Shown here one piece after another: positions 26,401-36,571 of a stretch of DNA of 64,000 nt. A program made the position numbers and the translations under genes. The stretch covers positions 2,113,501-2,177,500 of the forward strand of contig JAZARR010000110.1 in NCBI GenBank assembly GCA_037389465.1, read 5' to 3'. Numbering within the stretch: the stretch's first letter is position 1; each line of letters opens with the position of its first letter. The stretch is from Baylisascaris procyonis (Eukaryota; Nematoda; Chromadorea; Rhabditida; Ascarididae). Under the pieces are notes generated by a model, which worked only from the letters and a program-made list of their open reading frames with translations, made no database searches and had not been told where the DNA came from.

Positions 26401-29400
26401 TTTTTTAATGGCTTAAGGAAGAAGGAGATAGGCGAAAGGAGGAAAGAAAGGGAGATATGATTCTTTGAGGAATGATTCCATAAACTGAGTCAGTTCGTAA
26501 TTCAAAGTCAACATGCGGGCTGCATTTATTGCCTTTCTGCTGCATCGGTATGTTGCATGACGAGCTGTTCCTTAAATCAATAAGGTGGAGAGCGGAGGGG
26601 AAGGGTGTAGTGCTAGAATTATAGAAAATGGACGAAAAAAAAGGATAATTAAATTTACAGGGAAGAGAATTGATAATGGAATTGGATGATAACGATCTCA
26701 CGTTGATCGATCCGGATACGATGGCCGTCGTACATTCGGAACGCATTCAGCAAATTAGAGTATGGGGAGTTGGCAGAGATAATGGAAGGTTTGTAAAAAT
26801 TTTTCTTTATTTTTCATTTCTATTGTTTTTTTGCTAATTATTGCTTACGCTATTGCTTTCTTTCTGAGTTTCACTTCTTAGTGTTTTGATCTACTTTAGT
26901 AATTTCCACATTCGACAAACTCTGGTCCTATGCCTTTTTTTGGTTAGAGAAGCTTTTTAAGCCATATTGAATAAACGGATTTCAATAAAAGATTTAATTA
27001 ACCTCGATCGTTTATATCTTAAACCTAAATGAGTATGAGATTTGGTTGCGGTTTAAGATTTGCATATGTAAAAATGATCTGGAAATATTAGAAGGTATAA
27101 TTTATAAATGTGCTTTTTACATAATTTTTGAACAATACGATAACAATGTGCGCTGAGCTTCTTTCGTATGAAACGTTTTCGTAGTCAATATTTTTGGTTA
27201 TAATGATTTCTTCGCATTTTTTTTTTAAATCAAAAATTTCATTTTTATGATTGTTGAAAAAAAAAATTTTTTTTATTGACTAAATTCGCAGAAAATATTT
27301 TTACATATTTTCTTAATTTTTTTTTTTACAACTATGCTACCAGTTACATTGGGGGAAGTGACTTAACGCAATTTGTCTCCTTTATTTTAGAACTTTTTTT
27401 AAATTTTAGGATTTGCAGCTTTGGGGGGAAAGGGTTTTTTTCGGTAGGTAAAAAAAGGAACTGAGAGGGGAGGAAGGAATGAGAGGAATAGTCCTTCACC
27501 ATTCATGCGTGCTGATTTGGTGGAGGAGGAATAAGAAAACTCAATTAAATGGGTACAATGTTGTGTAATCCCAGCTTAGATCTCTAAGGGAATCAAATAG
27601 TTGTGTGAAATGATGCTGCATGCAAAAAGCTTCTTCTGAAGTGTAATTCAGTTTGCTTTGTGACAGTTTTGATCGCTGATTTGAAGCAATGGGATTATTG
27701 TAGCTAAAAACTAATTACGTGGATATATACGTTCTTTTAGATGATCCATTTAATAGTGAAGTTGCTTTAGATATTTTTTTGTTGTGATACTTCGATTTCT
27801 TTGTTATTAGTCGATTTTCATTGAAGTAAGTGTGGAAAACTATGCTTGAAAGGAAGGAAACATGAAAATGTGCAATTTTTTGGATGGGTGTTTAAATTGG
27901 CGGTGAATTTCGGTTGAAGGATTTTGATTTGGCATGAGATCAAAGAGCATTCGGAATGAGAGAATAGAAACGAGCAAGGAATTTGAGAGGTGACGGGGAG
28001 GGAGAAGTTTTAGTGAAAATGGGATGAGCAAACAATCGAAATATAGTGAATATGAAGGATGTACTAATATGAATGGTTTAAATTCTTTCATAAAGGCAAC
28101 ATCCTTTTTTCAATGATTCTCTAAATTCAGATCGCGATAGACGGGGATTTTGGTCAAATTGTTCATGTTGGTCAAATTTTGCTCACATTCCATCTCAAAT
28201 TTAGCATCCAAATGTGATATTCTCTTTTATTCATTGATTAAGCTTTTCATTTAGTTTGCCTCCCTGTTTGTGCAGAAAAAAAAAAGTTTTTTTCTAAAGG
28301 TTTCTTTTTTTTTTTTTGGTGAGATCGCTTTTAGTGCATATTTCATCGCTTTGCCATATTATTCCCTAATTAATGATTGAAATATTTAATTCAGCTTTAT
28401 TAATTATTCAATTTTATCTGCTTTAAATTTTATTTTCTATTATATTTATATATCGGTTGCTATTTTAAGCGCAATATATAAAAATAAAACTTGCTAATAT
28501 TTCATAATATCGCGTTGATCGGGATCAATAGAAATTTTAGATTGAATTAAACAATGAAACCAACTAAACAGCTGAAATATTTTTTTTTTTTTTGGTTTTT
28601 ATTCTGAAATATTTAATATAGAGTAATTTGCTAAAATTTTGATGTCGACCTGCAAAGATTTTTTTTTTTTTTTTTCACTCATTATTATGAAACCGAATTC
28701 AGGTTTATTATATAAATGTCAGATTCAGTAGTTGTTATACAGATGAGAAGGGGAATATATTTGAGAGGTTCGGAAATTAACTAACATTGATCGGTAATTC
28801 GACAAAACTCTATGTTCAGCTATATTGTAGTAACAAGAAAAAGCTGATTTTAAGCAATTTTCCATTATTAATAGTTATGCGCCTAAATAATCAAGACTTT
28901 CGTCTGTTTACTTATTAATATTACTTATATAGTAACCATATTGTCGATTGATAGAAAGTATAGCGAAAGTAAAATTAATTTTTTAACTTTCCGTTAAACT
29001 TTTGAAATTCTTTAAAAAAAATTTTTTTTTATTCCTCACTAATAACCGATTTGTCGTCAGTTTATATCAAAAACATTCGTTTAGAAACATTTGTTTTAAA
29101 ACATTCGTTTAAATACGTTATTGTCAATTTTTATTGTTTTTTTTTTTTGATACTAATATTATTCATTTATTTCCTCTAATATAAGTTAATTGTATGATAT
29201 TCTTCACTTCAGAGACAGGTAATTTTACAATATTTTGCATGCTTGCTCACTTGGTTGACTATTGAGCGGATATGAAGCGACAATGATATTGCCCTATTTA
29301 GAGACGCTGATACAGATGCCTTAAGAATAGCTCCTTCATATCCGCTGTGGGATTTTATTGAACGGAGTTCTTTGAAGTGACTCCAAAATGACGCTTCAAC

Positions 29401-32400
29401 TCCGAAAGAGTCGAGTTTGTAGAGCCGATTGCCTCATCCATTCGATAAAGGGGAAAGGGAAGGGCGTAGGACAAATTGCTTCATCACGCTATCCCTTAAG
29501 GCAGCCTGGTGCATCAACTCAGCGATATCTATCATGCTATAAGTTTAAGTTACACTATTGCTATCGTATAGTCAACAGCACTAGTTAGCACTAAAAATTT
29601 TTCTCTCTATTAGTCATCAGCACTTAAATTTGCATATTTATGGAGAAATAAATTTGCATATTTATCAAGAATCAAATTTGCATATTTATCGAGAATCAAA
29701 TTTGCATATTTATCGAGAATCAAATTTGCGTATTTATCGAGAATCAAATTTGCATATTTATCGAGAATCAAATTTGCATATTTATCGAAAATCGGATTTG
29801 CATATTTATCGAGAATCAAATTTGCATATTTATCGAGAATCAAACTTGCATATTTATCGAGAACCAAATTTGCATATTTATCGAGAATCAAATTTGCATG
29901 TTTGTCGAGGATCAAATTTGCATATTTGTCGAGAAACAAATTTGCATATTTATCGAGAATCAAACTTGCATATTTATCGAGAACCAAATTTGCATATTTA
30001 TCGAGAATCAAATTTGCATGTTTGTCGAGGATCAAATTTGCATATTTGTCGAGAAACAAATTTGCATATTTATCGAGAATCAATATGAAATTTTCAAATA
30101 TGCTTTACTTTAAATTATTTAAAGCTATAGTTTTTGTTTTGATAGTAGTTGTTATGCGTTGTTATTCGTGTTGATTTTATTTTCTCTTCGTCTCGTTGCA
30201 TGTTCCCCTTGCAAATGTTAGATTTTCGGATATTCGTTGTCACAAACATAATTGCTTCATGCTTATGCTAGCGAATTTATTTTGCTGCAATATGCTTTGC
30301 TTTTTGATTAGTGATTAGGCTGTCACTTATTTTCGCTCTCAGATTTATGGGAAAAGAAGCCGATCTTATGGTACTTCCGTTTTCTAAATATTACTTCCAC
30401 CGTAAATCACTTTTTATTATATTACTAAACGGGTAGGACAAGTGGTTGATTTATTGTGGGATTATGTTGCTGAAATTTCTTGCATCCAATTAGCTTATCC
30501 CATTGGATTGCCCAGTCATTCATCTTTTGAAAAAAAGTTTTCTACTTTTTAGTGAATTTTTTCAGAATTTTTTTCCCCTTTTTTTTCCCTTCCAACTTTC
30601 AGAATTTTCCTTCCTTCCTTCCAACCAATTTTTTTCGGAATTTCATATTTTTTTGCGCTGAAAAATGTGCAAATAACTGCTTATACAAGTAGAGGCACAA
30701 AAAATCGTATCCCTCATATACATCCGCCTCTTTATCCCCTGGGATAAAGCGGCGGATGTGTATGAGGGATACGATGTCGTTCATTTTTAACACTTATATA
30801 GTATATTCGAATAGTAATATGCGAGAGTGTTTTGATTAAGTTATTTCTGCAAAGATTTTCCTGCATAGTGTTGTTGTATTTAACCTATACTGTAATAGTA
30901 AAGCTCATTCTATTTCATATAGGAAGTGCAATTTTAGAGCTTAGAGAATCCCCATGACCATCTATCTGGTTTGATATCTATCCTTTACTCTTCTAGCAGT
31001 GCTATTGCTTTTATTTAATTTAGAGAATTTTATCACTTATAAATACTGAAATCTTTTTTTTTGAAAAAGAATTTAAATGATATGCTAAACGAATAATTTG
31101 AATAAAACTTGTATTAATGATTGGAATTCGAAAGAATTAGTTTTTTTTTTAGGTTCCGTTTTTTTCTTACAATGATTTTTTTTCCTTTTTTTTTGTTCAT
31201 CTAGCTTTCCTCAAGGATATATTTTCAGGTATTATTTCTTCCTAAATAGTAATATAATATAATAATAATTTTTGATTTAAGGCCCTACACCCGAGAGAGG
31301 GGGAGATTTGTTTTTCAAACGGGAGATAAGGTTAGCATTCGCCTATATGCAGTCTTACTTGTTGGGGATTATCTCAATGCGAATAGAAAATAATCTTCGA
31401 AAGCGAGTGCACTTTTTTTTTCTGGATTTTCCTGATCTATATTAACTATTGTCTATTAAAGAAATTTGTTATTTATTTATATCTTCTATTCACTTCATTT
31501 TATAATTTAAAAAAAAAAAACAAGAAATTTATGGTGAAATAAAAAGAGTGATTTATTTTTTAGTTTGTTAATATTAATAGCCCCTGTAAATAAACTATTA
31601 TTTCGCTTTATTTGAGCACTAATTAAAGTGGATTTGATTATTTCAATCAATAATAATTTGAATCTTTACCATTTCTGTTATTCAAAAATGTTATAAAAAT
31701 TATCAATATTAGTATTGTTAGCGTATTGCAATGAAATATATAAAAATTGCTTTTTTTTAATTTAATATATTTGAAGATTCGTTTCACTTACTTTATTTTA
31801 GTTTCCTTCATCCTTTACGTCAGATTGGATTCTATGCCATCTGTGGCAATTTTTTTCAGTGATATTGTTGAATCGAAGCATTTTTATGGGTGCAACTCGT
31901 TAAAGGGATTTTTTTTGGGGGGGGGGGGGTGGAGGGAAGGGGAGGAATAGGCAATAATAGGATAGGCAAAACAATGAAATTAAATTTTAACGCTTTTTTT
32001 TAAAAAGGAATGCTTAAAGAGTACTTTATATGTGCAATAGCGTTTTTTTAAACAAATGCGAGAAAGCATTCAATGATTTCCTGGGGGATTCGAATCGGAT
32101 CGAAGCCTTAGGGCTTTTTTGCATTAAGAGTATTTCTCATCTAAAATATGCATTTTGCATTGATTTGTGTATATCGACTATGAGAAAACATTGAATAATC
32201 GTTTCAATGCTATTCTCATTTAATATAATTTAGGAAATAGATAAATGCTAAAAAAAAGTATATAACTTAGAAGTTGTTTCTATACCTAATGATATAGTAT
32301 CGGAAGAGATGCGAAATTTTTTGTTCCCTTCAAAATTAATTTGTTTATTTTTTTATTCGTTATTTTTAGGTTATTCCCAATCGTATTTCTAGAAGAAAAT

Positions 32401-35400
32401 TATTTTTATTTATATAAATTTTTAATGAACGATATAACAACAATATGTTTCCTCTATCATTTTCCGTTTTATATTTCTTTTTTTCTCCAATTAAAAAATT
32501 TTTATTTTTTTCATTTTGTGGAATTTTTTTTTTTAAATAAGATTTATGGTAATTATGCTAATATAGAGTTTATTTTATCGATTTTTATAATTTTTATTTT
32601 TCATAAATGGTGAGCGAATCCAAATAGAAATTTTTTATTCGCTTTGTACATGCTTCTTTCTTTTTTTTTAACTATCGCAGTTTTTTTTTTTTTAAACTTA
32701 TTTCCCTTTTCTATGGGCGGGTAATGCCTGCTAAAAGTGGAATAGCAACCCTATCCTTAACTCCCCTCTGCCCTCTTTTACTACCTCTCCCTTCCTCATA
32801 TTAGCAAGGCTTGTTTTTGATGACGATGGCATGAATTGTTCTTGCTTTGTATGGTCGTTATCGTCTTTTAGGAGTCAATTCGTTAAGAACTCTTCGCTTT
32901 TCGCATATGGCCACATTGTTATGCATATTGTTGCTAAGAAGTAGCAAAATTTATGTGTATATGTTTGTATGTGCACAATGCTTTCCTTTTTTGTTGTTTC
33001 AATAATGATGGGCCATCGAATCGTTCCATAAGTTTGTACGATTAAATAAAATAATGCAGTAAATATTCTTAGCTTAGTACTCATGCTAGAAGCTATATGC
33101 AAATAGAAAATCTTAATTCCCTCCACTCCTTCTCCCCCTCCTCCCTCATCCTCTCCCTTCAAAAAAAAAAAAAAAAGATAAAATAAAATAAATAAAAAAT
33201 AAAGTGGTACACTCTCATGGGACGATACGAATATATTCATAAATCAATAAATTATTCATTTTCATGCAAAAAAAAATTTGCATATATTTTAGAGATTTCG
33301 CTTACGTGGCACGTGATCGTAATTCACGTCGTTTTATGTGTCACGTTTTTCGTTGCGATACACCAGCGAGAACAATTGCAAATACACTTCGTGATATTTG
33401 CAAACGACTTATGCTACAACGAAGACCAAATACGCTTAATTCAATGGAACATCGCGCTGAGAGGAGGATAGTTGCAAGTGAGTGCCTACATTTTTTTTTT
33501 TTTTAAATAAGATATACACTTGAAATTACAACAGTAAATTACTTTTTTATCATGGGAAATACCGCCCGGTATTTCCTCCTTCATCTCTCCCCTCCTTTTA
33601 TCCTCTCTATAAGGAAATAAATGAAAAATAAAATCAGAGATTGCAAATATCGAATATTCTAAGCAATGCTTGAACTTGGGTATCATTCTAGTTTTACCTG
33701 TATATAAAGCAATGCTTCTCAACGTTTTGTTTCATATTAATTCTGCATTAATATATGCAACGAGAAAGTGAATAATTAGCATCTGAAGGGAAGTTGGAGC
33801 CGTTATGCGATCTAATTATCCAAAATTGACTCCAAAGGGTTTTTGAGATTGCTTTTTCAGATTTTTAAACTAATTGTGAAATTTGCATCTATATTTATTT
33901 TATAATATTTCATTTCATCATCTAGTTTCTGTCTCTCGTTCTATTATTATAGTGATCAACGCATTTATGACTCTCATGTAAATATATTTAATTCTAGGCG
34001 ATTCTTATTTCTTTACTTTTTCATTTCATAGTTATGTTTTTTATATATAGCTTTTCTCTTAGGTTATTGTAATTGGTAAAATTGTTATGCTGGTTTGCTT
34101 ATTAGTGAGGTGGTATTCGATAATACCTTCGTCAACTCTGCAATGATCCCTAATTGCATCGCATTTTTGTGTGTGATTGAATTTTCCCTTCTATGCGAAC
34201 GAAGAGGGAATAAAGATTTTTTTTTTCAAAAACAAAATGAATATATTTTCTTAAGGAGATTCTTCTTTGCCGACACCCATTGAAGAACCGAAGAAAACGT
34301 TACGATGTCATTTCCTTGGTGTTACACAAGTACCACGTGCGACAGGCATCGAAATTCTCAATGAGGCTGTTGATAGACTCGTATCACAGGTTAGTGTGCT
34401 ATTCCACCTTTTATATTACGTTGACTATTGATTCAATATTTGCACTTTCAACATTAAAAACTAAATTATTGTTTATGAATCATTTATATAAATGTTTCCT
34501 TAAATATGGCCATATGTGTTCTATAAAATAAAATCGCATTTATTATATGCATAAGCGGAGGGATTGACTGATATCGTTTCTTCCATTATTATTAGTAGTA
34601 ATAGTAAGTACGGTCCAATGCGCGTGTTATGTAAAATAGAATAGAGCAGAAAAGGGAAAGGGGAAGCTGTCAAATTTTCGTTTTAGAAAGTTTGCTGAAA
34701 GCTGTGAAGTGGTTTTAAAACTTACCTGTAGAAATGGGTAAGGTAACTGTTTGTAGAGTTGTTTGTAGAAGCGATCTTCGAGGGCACTAATAGCTGCTAC
34801 TTTGACTGCAATGCAAGGGGGAATCTTACTGAGGGAAAGAAAAGAAAAGGGGTCGCTTTGTTAGGGGTTATAGGTAAATAATTATGTTAGGTTCATGCAG
34901 ATTTATAAAATTTGAGGTTCGTCAGGAGAGGTGGATATTGGCGGATGTATCGATAGCACCATCAACGATAACAATCTCCGAAGTGAATGGCAATCAAATT
35001 GCAGAATGTCGCGTTCGTTACCTCTCATTTCTCGGCATTGGACGTGATATCAAGTTCGTTATACTTTTTCTTTGTGAAGTAACTTCCTGATTATTTTATT
35101 TTTGAGTTCACAATTTATAGTCCCACATATACGAGGGTCCCATTAGGGAGTATTAATTTGAGGGGATTGAGGTCGAAAGAAGTCATAGAACAGGCGGAGG
35201 ACTCTACTTCATAGAGTGGGTAGAGCTTACAGTATAGGCAGAGAACTATATGGATTACAGTAAGGCAGAGGACTGTACTTCGCAGACTTAGTAGAGGTGT
35301 ACGATATAGATGAGAGGGGCAGGGGGGTTCATTTCAGCAGAAGTTACAGTAGTTCATCCGAAACGATGATCTTTGTGCGCTTATAAGGCAAAACGAAGAC

Positions 35401-36571
35401 CAAGCTAAAATACCGATAAGTATAAAACAGTGTTACTGTTGTATAGAACACATTAAGGTGTATGTAATAATTAATCATATTAACTAGAATTTGAATAGAA
35501 TCGTTAATATTAAATTAATTAGAATTATAAGAATACGATAAAACAAATTCAATCGCTACATTATAATTGATATAAATTATTGAATAATTTTCAGGCATTG
35601 TGCTTTTATAATGCATACATCATCGGAGAATTTTATGTGTTATGTATTTCACGTAGAGCCGAATGCAGGTGCAATGGCAAAAACAATAGAAGCCGCATGT
35701 AAACTTCGTTATCAAAAAGTATTGGACGCACATGCAAGTGCACGTACACCCCCAAACGGAAAGGTTTCACAGCTATTTTTATCTATCCTTTCAATGTTTC
35801 ACTAATTTTCCGTTGTTTATTTGTCTACTAACATTACTTCTTGTTATTAAACGTACTCAGCGATTAGGTAAGTAGATATTTTACCCGATCGTTTGGGAAA
35901 GGTGATTTTAGGAATAGAATTAAATGAAAATTGATTTGACGAAAGGTAGGGTTAGCTTTCGATAATGTCCAAGATAGGTTTCATTTAAATTTGCGTCATG
36001 TTGAGGATCCCTCAGATGCTTGATAAAGTATACTTCAGTGTAAATTGTATCCACTTGTAGAGGTTTTTTATAGTATTTTCCCATTGACTGCACAATGACC
36101 TTAGCTATAGGCACGATTACAATAGAACGATAGTTCGAAGTATTTCCTCTAACGAGACATTTTAAGCGGGAAGGAGAACGAAGGAAAGGGTATCATTATG
36201 TACGGATGCGATGCATTTCTCTATATATATACATGCTAAAGCCTTGCACAAATTTCCTTCAGATCATCTAAAGTGAATTCCGGTTGACCCCAATAAGTAG
36301 TTTCAAAATTTTCAACTCACTAAGCATCAAGCTGTCGGTTCGATGACCACCATCATATAATCGTGTCCTTATGCGTACCTGTTCCTGATGTATATAAACA
36401 CACTTATATCAGTATTACTGACTTGTTTGCATCAACAACCGCTTATATGTGTGTGGATGAGTATATTCATGTGTTGCAGTCATTAATGAAATGAAATTTC
36501 AGGGCTGGGGTGAATCACTATGGGGTGCATTCGGTTCGATGCGTGAACGATTCTCCTCCTCGTCGCGATGA
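9069..36571 (+). CDS. feh-1: Fe65/APBB-family adaptor (WW + two PTB domains), 5' end not found
   Basis: Exons: 9069-9180, 11157-11466, 17629-17801, 19357-19418, 21032-21223, 26169-26321, 26661-26788, 33293-33477, 34256-34389, 34917-35053, 35595-35763, 36503-36571. These join in phase to 607 residues plus TGA; the starting exon is missing. Order: arginine-rich segment with FDELRR twice, acidic stretch (about residues 45-65), WW domain (about 190-219), proline/glutamine linker, PTB1 (about 286-438), PTB2 (about 444-580), short C-terminal tail. The WW has LPPGWEKH then YSYYWHVDSGTIQREPP; PTB1 has FAVRSLGW and RVWGVGRDNGRDFAYVARD; PTB2 has ECRVRYLSFLGIGRDIK; all are family hallmarks. Fe65 proteins are cytosolic or nuclear adaptors whose PTB2 binds the amyloid-precursor-like tail (APL-1 in nematodes). 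Human Fe65 is about 710 residues, so little is missing. Introns reach 6.5 kb. ATTAAA at 36695-36700 is a possible polyadenylation signal. Confidence 0.93.
10683..10703 (+). CDS. feh-1: possible feh-1 micro-exon (21 nt)
   Basis: After TTTAAAG, a stretch reads TEEVEMQ in the frame carried from the previous exon. Ending at GTGAAG (10704) gives a 21-nt insert that keeps the frame into 11157. Ending at the better-looking GTACGT (10720) gives 37 nt and breaks the phase. Skipping it altogether also keeps the frame. The acidic content suits the neighbouring EEEEEDDGD region. This is a weak, possibly alternative exon. Confidence 0.3.
11157..11466 (+). CDS. feh-1: feh-1 exon: acidic N-terminal region
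   Basis: Codes for an arginine-rich start, a run of glutamate and aspartate (IEEEEEDDGDIEEVEEY), then VDYTPTDFRQSLSTMEAA and SFYWQLDQARKQQDEPRR. An acidic stretch before the WW domain is typical of Fe65 proteins. The acceptor is an unusual TTAAG; an in-frame TAA just upstream rules out a longer exon. The donor is GTTTGT. The exon leaves with two bases of an arginine codon that is completed at 17629. Confidence 0.85.
12999..13068. repeat. (ATTT)n microsatellite
   Basis: TTTA tetranucleotide tract with two TTAC variants, in a feh-1 intron. Confidence 0.95.
13805..13875. repeat. (AT)n microsatellite
   Basis: Pure AT tract in a feh-1 intron. Confidence 0.99.
14464..14541. repeat. degenerate 20-bp tandem repeat
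   Basis: Nearly four copies of a unit like GATCATTACTATCAAATTCA, diverged from each other. It lies in a feh-1 intron. Confidence 0.7.
15021..15292. repeat. 27-bp direct repeats flanking a 218-bp segment
   Basis: The 27-bp sequence beginning ATATTCGTGACAGACAG occurs at 15021-15047 and 15266-15292 with one mismatch. The enclosed 218 bp has several CATTCGA/TTCGAATGC-type short inverted motifs. It may be an insertion with a long target-site duplication or an old local duplication. It lies in a feh-1 intron. Confidence 0.6.
15591..15632. repeat. (AT)n microsatellite
   Basis: AT tract in a feh-1 intron. Confidence 0.99.
17629..19418 (+). CDS. feh-1: feh-1 WW-domain exons (17629-17801 and 19357-19418)
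   Basis: The first exon gives RPPPTDYVIDEETVADTVL, then PPPMKPLPPGWEKHQ. The second completes the WW domain with DPSGYSYYWHVDSGTIQREPP. The two signature tryptophans and the YYW block are present. The 1.56-kb intron splits the domain between its first tryptophan and the aromatic block, after one base of an aspartate codon. In Fe65 this domain binds proline-rich ligands such as Mena/Ena. The threonine-glycine block is changed to DSGTIQRE, where vertebrates have a TGTTQWE-like sequence, so the second tryptophan position is Q/R rather than W. Confidence 0.93.
21032..21223 (+). CDS. feh-1: feh-1 linker exon (Pro/Gln-rich, ends acidic)
   Basis: Phase 0 on both sides, 64 codons. It reads VQNRETQVDILPSPIPAPPP, then a glutamine-rich stretch and a C-terminal aspartate run (DALTDDDDDFVGK). 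Codon use is markedly less AT-rich than the flanks. This is the low-complexity linker between WW and PTB1. The acceptor is GTTTAG and the donor GTTGGT. The following intron is 4.9 kb and carries a candidate small exon. Confidence 0.88.
23024..23236 (+). other. hydrophobic open frame inside a feh-1 intron
   Basis: Reads TLFGLVAPIATAFVQSSVLF, then TLMCVLGIHFPLWVMLMNN and AYWLVVILSYLIS: up to three membrane-like segments in about 70 codons, in a block with less AT than the intron around it. A second long frame overlaps it (22789-23232, 147 codons). Neither has a recognisable family or clear splice sites. It could be a relic of a membrane-protein gene. Confidence 0.25.
23366..23412. repeat. (AT)n microsatellite
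   Basis: AT tract in a feh-1 intron. Confidence 0.99.
24260..24316 (+). CDS. feh-1: candidate alternative feh-1 exon, acidic (AEDESEEHI)
   Basis: ATATATTAG precedes an in-phase reading of AEDESEEHI, closely matching in style the acidic end of the previous exon (DDDDDFVGK). Two donors keep phase 0 into PTB1: GTGGCC after 24286 (27-nt exon) and GTCTTC after 24316 (57-nt exon, adding VATHQILPLW). Flanking exons are phase 0/0, so the exon can be used or skipped without a frameshift. No homologous exon is known to me. Confidence 0.45.
25564..25650. repeat. duplicated inverted-repeat unit (TTGTACTGTA)
   Basis: A unit of about 43 bp occurs twice. Each has CTTGTACTGTA followed after 4-5 bases by TACAGTAC: a perfect 11-bp stem in the first copy (25579-25589 with 25594-25604) and about 8 bp in the second. 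It lies in a feh-1 intron. Confidence 0.85.
26169..33477 (+). CDS. feh-1: feh-1 PTB1 exons (26169-26321, 26661-26788, 33293-33477)
   Basis: Reads PVRFAVRSLGWTEIAEEDL, then SSRAVNKAIVDLS, GRELIMELDDNDLTLIDP, IRVWGVGRDNGR, then DFAYVARDRNSRRFMCHVFRC and ANTLRDICKRLM. This matches vertebrate Fe65 PTB1 almost block for block. In vertebrates PTB1 binds factors such as CP2/LSF, Tip60 and LRP. The 6.5-kb intron 26789-33292 lies between VGRDNGR and DFAYVARD, the position where vertebrate Fe65 carries its neuron-specific six-base micro-exon. Confidence 0.95.
29625..30085. repeat. 24-bp minisatellite with 120-bp higher-order unit
   Basis: About 19 tandem copies of a 24-bp unit (AATTTGCATATTTATCGAGA plus four bases) in the feh-1 intron 26789-33292. 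Because 24 is divisible by three and no copy carries a stop, both strands are open: HIYRESNL repeats on plus, LDKYANLI repeats on minus. Positions 29821-29940 are repeated exactly at 29941-30060, a five-unit (120-bp) higher-order duplication. Confidence 0.95.
30704..30775. repeat. near-perfect 35+35 bp palindrome
   Basis: Arms 30704-30738 and 30741-30775 are reverse complements except at two positions, with only two bases (CT) between them. Key arm segments are ATCGTATCCCTCATA, ACATCCGCC and CTTTATCCC. It sits inside a feh-1 intron. Confidence 0.95.
34256..35763 (+). CDS. feh-1: feh-1 PTB2 exons (34256-34389, 34917-35053, 35595-35763)
   Basis: Reads KKTLRCHFLGVTQVPRATG, EILNEAVDRLVSQ, RWILADVSIAPSTITI, ECRVRYLSFLGIGRDIK, CAFIMHTSSENFMCYVFHVE and then ACKLRYQKVLDA. 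This is the PTB2 that binds the NPTY motif of APP-family tails. Phases agree (0, 2, 0). The acceptor at 34916 is TTTGAG, non-consensus; the more ordinary CAG at 34900 is out of phase and runs into a stop, so I prefer TTTGAG. Confidence 0.93.
35155..35345. repeat. purine-rich imperfect repeat in a feh-1 intron
   Basis: AGGCAGAGGACTGTACTTC-like units recur about three times with variation between the two last PTB2 exons. Confidence 0.5.
36503..36571 (+). CDS. feh-1: feh-1 terminal exon
   Basis: Twenty-two codons and TGA after ATTTCAG: GWGESLWGAFGSMRERFSSSSR. SLWG matches the conserved tail after PTB2 in vertebrate Fe65 (QSLWGSLK). The serine/arginine end is shorter than in vertebrates. Confidence 0.92.
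   Translation, partial: GWGESLWGAFGSMRERFSSSSR

Noticed and set aside
29610..30088. Long open frames on both strands coding 8-residue repeats
   Set aside because: They follow from a 24-bp tandem repeat lacking stops; there is no start context, splice support or family.
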